From Firmicutes bacterium UBA4049 (lineage in GTDB: Bacteria; Bacillota; Desulfotomaculia; Desulfotomaculales; Nap2-2B), in the NCBI GenBank assembly GCA_002382755.1, contig DFZT01000038.1:1-8144 (forward strand): a DNA stretch of 8,144 nucleotides, given 5' to 3'. This document shows positions 4,555 to 8,144 of the stretch, piece after piece. The notes under the pieces are model-generated. The model was not told the origin of the DNA. It saw only the letters and a list, made by a program, of their open reading frames with translations, and did no database searches. A program made the translations under genes and the position numbers. Within the stretch, counting starts at the first letter, position 1. The number at the start of each line of letters is the position of its first letter.

Positions 4555-7135
4555 TCAGTTTAAAGTAATCGAGGCTTTTAACGCTGCGCTGGAGGAAGAA
4601 ATAGAATACCTGCGCAATGAGGGAGGCCGCCCACTGGTGGTCATGAACGGGGTTTCCGTTTGCCGGGGCCGGGAAGGGTATCTTTATGCCTTCGAACTGG
4701 AAGTGGAGGCCTTTCTTCCGGACGGCGCGCCGGTACGGCTGCGCTGCGGCCCCCGAGAAACAAGGGGAGAAATAGTGACTGTGCGCGGCCAGGAGTTGAC
4801 TCTGGCGCTCCATGATGACATGGGCGAACTTATAGAACGGGCTGAATTATTTTGTGAACCATGGTTTTTGCTTACCGCCCTGCAGGAGCGGCTGAGCGAA
4901 ACGCCGGAGAGGAATTTGCAAATGGCCCTGGCTGTGCTGGAAAAAGCGCCGGTACGGCGGCGGCGCTATGTTTCGCCTTCCGACGCCGCCGGCGCCCAGG
5001 AAGAAGCGCTGCGCATAGCCGGGGAAAGAGAAATCACCTTTATCTGGGGGCCGCCCGGAACAGGCAAGACCGAAACCCTGGCCCAAATTGCAAAGCTCTT
5101 TTTCGAACAGGGCGGCCGGGTACTGATCCTATCCCATGCCAACGTGGCTGTGGACGGCGCGGTGCTCAGGGCTGCGTCCCGGATCGGGGCTCCCTTTTCT
5201 TCAGGTATAGTGACGCGCTACGGCTGTGCCAGGCTGCCGCAACTGCTGCAAAGCGGCCTGCTGGCCTCCAGCCTGGCTGCCGCCGGATGTCCGGAAATAT
5301 GGGAGTCACTCAGGGAGCTTGAAAGAGAGCGCGGCGAACTGCTGGCCGGTATGCGCTCCGGCGGCGCCCGGGGAGAACGCTTGACTGAAGTGGAACAGGC
5401 CTTGCGGAACCTCAGGGAGGACCTGAAAAAAGAAGCGGCGCGAGTATGCCGGGCTGCGCGGGTAGTCGGCAGCACACTGTCCACTGCGGCCACCGATCCG
5501 GTGATTTATAAGAATCACTATGACTTCGTGCTGCTGGATGAGGCCAGCATGGCTTATATCCCCCAGGTTTTTTTCGCCGCCTCCCTGGCAGGCTGCAAGC
5601 TTGTTGTGAGCGGCGACTTCCGCCAGTTATCCCCGATAGCGCTGGCAAAAACGCCGGGAGTGGAACGATGGCTTAAACGCGACATCTTTGAGGAAGCCGG
5701 GATCACGGATTCTTTTGAAAAAGGACAGGCGCCGGATATTGCCGTACTGCGCCTGCAGCGGCGGATGCACCCGGCTATCGCCGGGTTCGCGAACGATTTC
5801 GTTTACAGGGGATTGCTTTATAACGCTCCGGAAACCTCCGGACGCGCCGCCCTAGCCGCTGCCGGACCATGCCCGGGATCGGCGCTGACACTGGTGGATC
5901 TCAGTGATCTGCCCGCTTTCTGCTTCCGGCATGGTTCTTCCCGCTTTAACCCCTTATCCGCTTTCCTGGCTTTAACGCTGGCCAGGCAGATCAGGCTGGG
6001 CGGCCTTACTGTGGGCCTGCTCACACCCTACGCCGCCCAGGCCAGGCTTCTTAACGCATTGACGACAGGACTTTTGGGAAGCGCCGGTATCCGCAGCGAA
6101 GCTGCCGGCCTGGTAGCCGCTACAGTCCATCGCTTTCAGGGTGCAGAGCAGGACGCAGTGGCGCTCGATCTCGTAGACTCCTTTCCCCAGCCCGGTCCCG
6201 GCGGAATTCTTTCCCGCCGGGAAGGAAGCGCAGGGCTGCGGCTGATTAACGTTGCCGTCACCAGGGCGCGGGGCAAGCTTTTTATCCTCGCCTGCCGCGA
6301 TTTTCTGGAAAGCAGGCTGCCGGGAGACTCCGCCGTATGCGGGCTTTTTCGCTTCATTCGTGAAAACGGCCGTATAATCGGGGGCAGGGAACTGCTGTCC
6401 GATCTGCCCGGTTGCATTACAGGTAATAAAATGGAAATGAAATGGCACGCCGAACGGCGGACGGCCCTGGAAGCCTGGGAAGCGGATATCCGCCCGGCCT
6501 CGTCCGTTCAGGTTGACTGGCCTGCCTCAGCCGGCCCGCCGGGGAGACAGGTGGTAAACGCTTTGCGGCAGGCGCAGAAACGCGGCGCCCGCCTTTCCCT
6601 GCGCGTCGGAAGGCCGCTGGCCTGGCCGGCAGAACTGCGGCCATACGCCGTGAAATACACTGCCGCCAGAACGCCCCTGACAGCGTTGAACCGGAACGTC
6701 TTCTGGCACGGAAACCCCTGGCCGGAAGATGGCAGGACGGATCACTTAAGCGTCCGGATAGCAGGAGAAAAGGCCTGCCGCACTTTGCTCTACCTTTTGG
6801 AGATGGACCTGCGCGAAGGATTTGGCGGAAGGCGCTACGCAGGGCTGCGTTCGTATGTGGAAAATAACTTTTTTTGCCCAGGCTGCGGCGCCTCGCTGAC
6901 CATACGCACAGGCGCCGGCGGAGGCTATTTCCTGGGCTGCTCCGCTTACCCTTACTGCGGTTTTCCGGCTGCCAGGCTTACTTTGGAAATCATAGAAAGC
7001 TACCTGGCTGCAGACGGGCTGACCTGCCCTGCCGGCCATCTCTTAAAGGTAATCCCGTCAAAACACGGACCTCTGGCAGTCTGCTCCCACAACCCCGCCT
7101 GCCGTTGCGTTTACCAGGTACGCGACCTCTTTTAA
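4520..7135 (+). CDS. SF1 DNA2/Upf1-like helicase with degenerate PLD-like domain and C-terminal zinc ribbons
   Basis: An 871-residue superfamily 1 helicase if started at 4520. An N-terminal region of about 155 residues is followed by Walker A GPPGTGKT (177-184), motif II LLDEAS (338-343), motif III SGDFRQLSP (364-372), QRRMHP (413-418), motif V TVHRFQGAEQD (535-545) and motif VI NVAVTRAR (577-584). A charged helical stretch at about 265-309 between motifs I and II fits the 1B stalk of Upf1-like helicases. Residues about 637-767 resemble a phospholipase-D-like domain (VVNALRQAQKRGARL, then VFWHGNPW), but the HxKxxxxD signature is absent, so nuclease activity is unlikely. The C-terminus has a topoisomerase-type zinc ribbon (CPGC at 786-789, CSAYPYC at 807-813) and a second cysteine cluster (Cys836, 855, 861, 863). 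The start is uncertain: five clustered ATGs plus a TTG at 4466; 4520 has GGA 8 nt upstream. It overlaps the previous gene, so the two are coupled. The likely substrate is DNA, but RNA cannot be excluded. Confidence 0.88.
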   Translation: MKMKMKRKMKIDQFKVIEAFNAALEEEIEYLRNEGGRPLVVMNGVSVCRGREGYLYAFELEVEAFLPDGAPVRLRCGPRETRGEIVTVRGQELTLALHDDMGELIERAELFCEPWFLLTALQERLSETPERNLQMALAVLEKAPVRRRRYVSPSDAAGAQEEALRIAGEREITFIWGPPGTGKTETLAQIAKLFFEQGGRVLILSHANVAVDGAVLRAASRIGAPFSSGIVTRYGCARLPQLLQSGLLASSLAAAGCPEIWESLRELERERGELLAGMRSGGARGERLTEVEQALRNLREDLKKEAARVCRAARVVGSTLSTAATDPVIYKNHYDFVLLDEASMAYIPQVFFAASLAGCKLVVSGDFRQLSPIALAKTPGVERWLKRDIFEEAGITDSFEKGQAPDIAVLRLQRRMHPAIAGFANDFVYRGLLYNAPETSGRAALAAAGPCPGSALTLVDLSDLPAFCFRHGSSRFNPLSAFLALTLARQIRLGGLTVGLLTPYAAQARLLNALTTGLLGSAGIRSEAAGLVAATVHRFQGAEQDAVALDLVDSFPQPGPGGILSRREGSAGLRLINVAVTRARGKLFILACRDFLESRLPGDSAVCGLFRFIRENGRIIGGRELLSDLPGCITGNKMEMKWHAERRTALEAWEADIRPASSVQVDWPASAGPPGRQVVNALRQAQKRGARLSLRVGRPLAWPAELRPYAVKYTAARTPLTALNRNVFWHGNPWPEDGRTDHLSVRIAGEKACRTLLYLLEMDLREGFGGRRYAGLRSYVENNFFCPGCGASLTIRTGAGGGYFLGCSAYPYCGFPAARLTLEIIESYLAADGLTCPAGHLLKVIPSKHGPLAVCSHNPACRCVYQVRDLF

Positions 7136-7290
7136 GCAGGGCGGAAGAGAACAATGAACAGGTCTGTTGATCATCTGTCGCGCATTCTTTTTTGAATACA
7201 GGCATCGCTTCTGCCTTGATGACCATATAAGCCGCTTGTTGACGATAGCTCCTTCCTGACGCACCTTGTAATGATATAAATTGTTCCAAA
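7136..7290. other. Intergenic stretch between the cluster and the right-hand element
   Basis: No intact gene is seen. There is no convincing intrinsic terminator after the helicase stop at 7135: the only T run (7188-7193) lacks a GC-rich stem before it. A small 5-bp hairpin (AGGCA...TGCCT, 7200-7216) follows. Part of this stretch may be a transposase remnant on the minus strand, listed separately. Confidence 0.5.
7218..7288 (-). pseudogene. Possible IS256-type transposase remnant (about 24 codons, frameshifted)
   Basis: Minus-strand translation gives WNNLYHYKVRQEGAIVNK, then, after restoring one missing base, AAYMVI. This resembles the DAI/LYxKVRxEGxxVNKAxYxxIG block around the second catalytic Asp region of IS256-family transposases as I remember it. 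The match needs a one-base frameshift, ends abruptly after MVI, and the catalytic Asp position reads as Asn. It would be a short decayed fragment cut off by the element that starts near 7291. The short length makes chance similarity a serious alternative. Confidence 0.35.
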
Positions 7291-7305
7291 GTGGGCTACG
7301 CCCAC
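7291..7305. repeat. Perfect palindromic hairpin GTGGGC-TAC-GCCCAC
   Basis: Positions 7291-7296 and 7300-7305 are perfect 6-bp complements around a 3-nt loop. It marks the change from possible transposase remnant to the AT-rich leader of the next gene. It is not followed by a T run on the plus strand, so it is not a clear intrinsic terminator; it could be a subterminal structure of a mobile element. Confidence 0.6.
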
Positions 7306-7336
7306 AACCCAATAAAATTGCTACATCATTGAATAA

Positions 7337-7366
7337 TTGAAAAGTGCGTTGCCAATCACTTATAAT
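7337..7366 (+). promoter_or_regulatory. Near-consensus sigma-A promoter for the right-hand gene
   Basis: TTGAAA (7337-7342) and TATAAT (7361-7366) are separated by 18 bp. The -10 is perfect and the -35 differs from TTGACA at one position. Transcription should start at about 7373, leaving a leader of roughly 37 nt before the ATG at 7410. Confidence 0.7.
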
Positions 7367-7409
7367 GAATTTGTCTAAAACATCAATAAGGATATGGAGG
7401 CAACGCACT
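7343..7409 (+). promoter_or_regulatory. 11-bp inverted repeat that would mask the ribosome binding site in read-through transcripts
   Basis: AGTGCGTTGCC (7343-7353) is the exact reverse complement of GGCAACGCACT (7399-7409), with a 45-nt loop. The right arm overlaps the ribosome binding site GGAGG (7396-7400) and ends directly before the ATG at 7410. The left arm lies inside the -35/-10 spacer of the gene's own promoter, so a transcript from that promoter (start about 7373) lacks it and is free for translation. Only transcripts entering from upstream would fold. IS10 and IS50 use this arrangement to block activation by outside promoters. Confidence 0.75.
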
Positions 7410-8144
7410 ATGGATACATTATTACACAGATTCGGAGAAATAATCAAGGGAACGATTGAAGGTTTTGATAGATTAGTCTTCAAAGGGATATTCAGGCCTA
7501 TTGCATTTGCTGCCGGTATGCAGATGTTCCTACGGACAAAAGGGATATTGAATAAAGACTATAAAAATTGGGTCACCCATCAATCAGCTTCAATCATTCA
7601 GGCAGCAGAAGAATATTCTCAAAAGCATTGCGGCGGAGGAATCATTTACATACCATCTATCAATACCCGTAAAGAAGAACTTGCTCGCGAAATGCAGAAA
7701 GAATCCGGCAAAAAAGAAGGATTGATTGGTGTGTGGTCATGCGTTGAAGGCTGTCAAACATTCCGCTCAACATTTGATGCAGCCAAAGGATATCCGAGTT
7801 TGAGAATGGAAACATCCCGATGCAAGCATCTGTACTTTTATTATGATCATCCGGATTATGGCTTCATGAGTATCCGGCTTCAGACGTGGGCTCCATATGG
7901 AATTCAAATTGCCGCTAATGGAAGAGAATGGTTGCGGCGATCCCTCAACAAGGCAAACTGCGGTTACATTGTTGAAGGGAACAAATTCCTGCATATCGAA
8001 AACTATGAATTGGCACAACAACTATTGGATAACCAACTCGAAACCAATTGGGAACAGATGCTGTCAGGTTTTGCGAAGGAGGTATTCCCCGGGATGTCAG
8101 AGATTTTTGGCAAAGAGATGAATTATTATTGGACATTATGGCAA
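7410..8144 (+). CDS. Unrecognised protein, probably from a multi-copy mobile-type family (partial, 3' end outside window)
   Basis: An open frame of 245 codons runs from ATG 7410 to the window end without a stop. GGAGG (7396-7400) lies 9 nt upstream. Notable segments are GFDRLVFKGIFRP (18-30), a Cys pair CVEGC at 111-115, RCKHLYFYYDH (137-147), GFMSIRLQTWAPY (151-163), ANGREWLRR (169-177) and YYWTLW (239-244). No domain with a known catalytic motif is recognised. From memory, related proteins with the same FDRLVF, RLQTW and NGREWL blocks occur in many copies per genome in Firmicutes and other bacteria and are annotated as hypothetical; I could not check this. The composition is visibly less GC-rich than the helicase gene beside it, and the leader has read-through protection typical of insertion sequences, so I infer acquisition with a mobile element. 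An ordinary gene with an attenuator-like leader is the alternative. Confidence 0.75.
   Translation, partial: MDTLLHRFGEIIKGTIEGFDRLVFKGIFRPIAFAAGMQMFLRTKGILNKDYKNWVTHQSASIIQAAEEYSQKHCGGGIIYIPSINTRKEELAREMQKESGKKEGLIGVWSCVEGCQTFRSTFDAAKGYPSLRMETSRCKHLYFYYDHPDYGFMSIRLQTWAPYGIQIAANGREWLRRSLNKANCGYIVEGNKFLHIENYELAQQLLDNQLETNWEQMLSGFAKEVFPGMSEIFGKEMNYYWTLWQ

Noticed and set aside
4861..5322. 153-codon open frame on the plus strand
   Set aside because: It is the shifted frame of the helicase around Walker A; the helicase frame carries the motifs.
5972..6448. 158-codon open frame on the minus strand
   Set aside because: Antisense to the conserved helicase motifs V and VI; no recognisable protein features.
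1302..7135. A complete BREX, DISARM or Hachiman system
   Set aside because: No PglZ, methyltransferase, DUF1998 or HamA-like gene is visible; only the BrxD-like ATPase supports a BREX relation.
7188..7193. Intrinsic terminator of the cluster at the T run
   Set aside because: No stable GC-rich stem precedes the run on the plus strand.
7897..8136. Short open frames on both strands near the right edge
   Set aside because: They overlap the uninterrupted 245-codon frame that has a promoter and ribosome binding site.

Overview
The window reads as a chromosomal accessory region from a Gram-positive, probably Clostridia/Peptococcaceae-like bacterium. The basis is strong AAGGAGG-type ribosome binding sites, GTG and TTG-type starts, AT-rich spacers, a PAS-GGDEF signalling protein and a moderately GC-rich accessory operon. 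The lineage is an inference; no rRNA or tRNA is present to confirm it.

Layout. (1) Positions 1-46 hold the first 15 codons of a divergent minus-strand gene with an excellent ribosome binding site; it leaves the window on the left. (2) Positions 47-316 are an AT-rich divergent intergenic region with a direct repeat and a possible extended -10 promoter. (3) Positions 317-1240 encode a PAS-GGDEF diguanylate cyclase with a GGEEF active site and a lost RxxD inhibitory site. (4) Positions 1302-7135 form a tight four-gene cluster in one direction: an unrecognised 268-aa protein, a 402-aa P-loop ATPase, a 410-aa P-loop ATPase of the BREX BrxD/DUF2791 type, and a large SF1 DNA2/Upf1-like helicase carrying a degenerate phospholipase-D-like domain and C-terminal topoisomerase-type zinc ribbons. 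Genes are spaced by 3 nt, 1 nt and a short overlap, so they should be co-transcribed and probably translationally coupled. (5) Positions 7136-7290 hold no intact gene, and perhaps a decayed IS256-type transposase fragment on the minus strand. (6) From about 7291 a second accessory unit begins: a small perfect palindrome, a near-consensus sigma-A promoter, an 11-bp inverted repeat that would hide the ribosome binding site only in read-through transcripts, and an open gene (7410-8144+) that leaves the window on the right.

How it may work. The four-gene cluster combines two BrxC/BrxD-like ATPases with a nucleic-acid helicase. That combination is typical of anti-phage or DNA-maintenance modules (BREX and Ter-associated helicase/ATPase modules are the nearest known comparisons), but no methyltransferase, PglZ, BrxB or intact nuclease is visible here. 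I regard it as a candidate BREX-like, possibly undescribed defence or DNA-processing module. The unknown 268-aa protein would be its adaptor, the two ATPases its regulatory or loading machinery, and the helicase its effector. A link between the upstream cyclase and the cluster is suggested only by adjacency and shared direction. The right-hand unit looks like the left end of a mobile or multi-copy element with protection against read-through expression.
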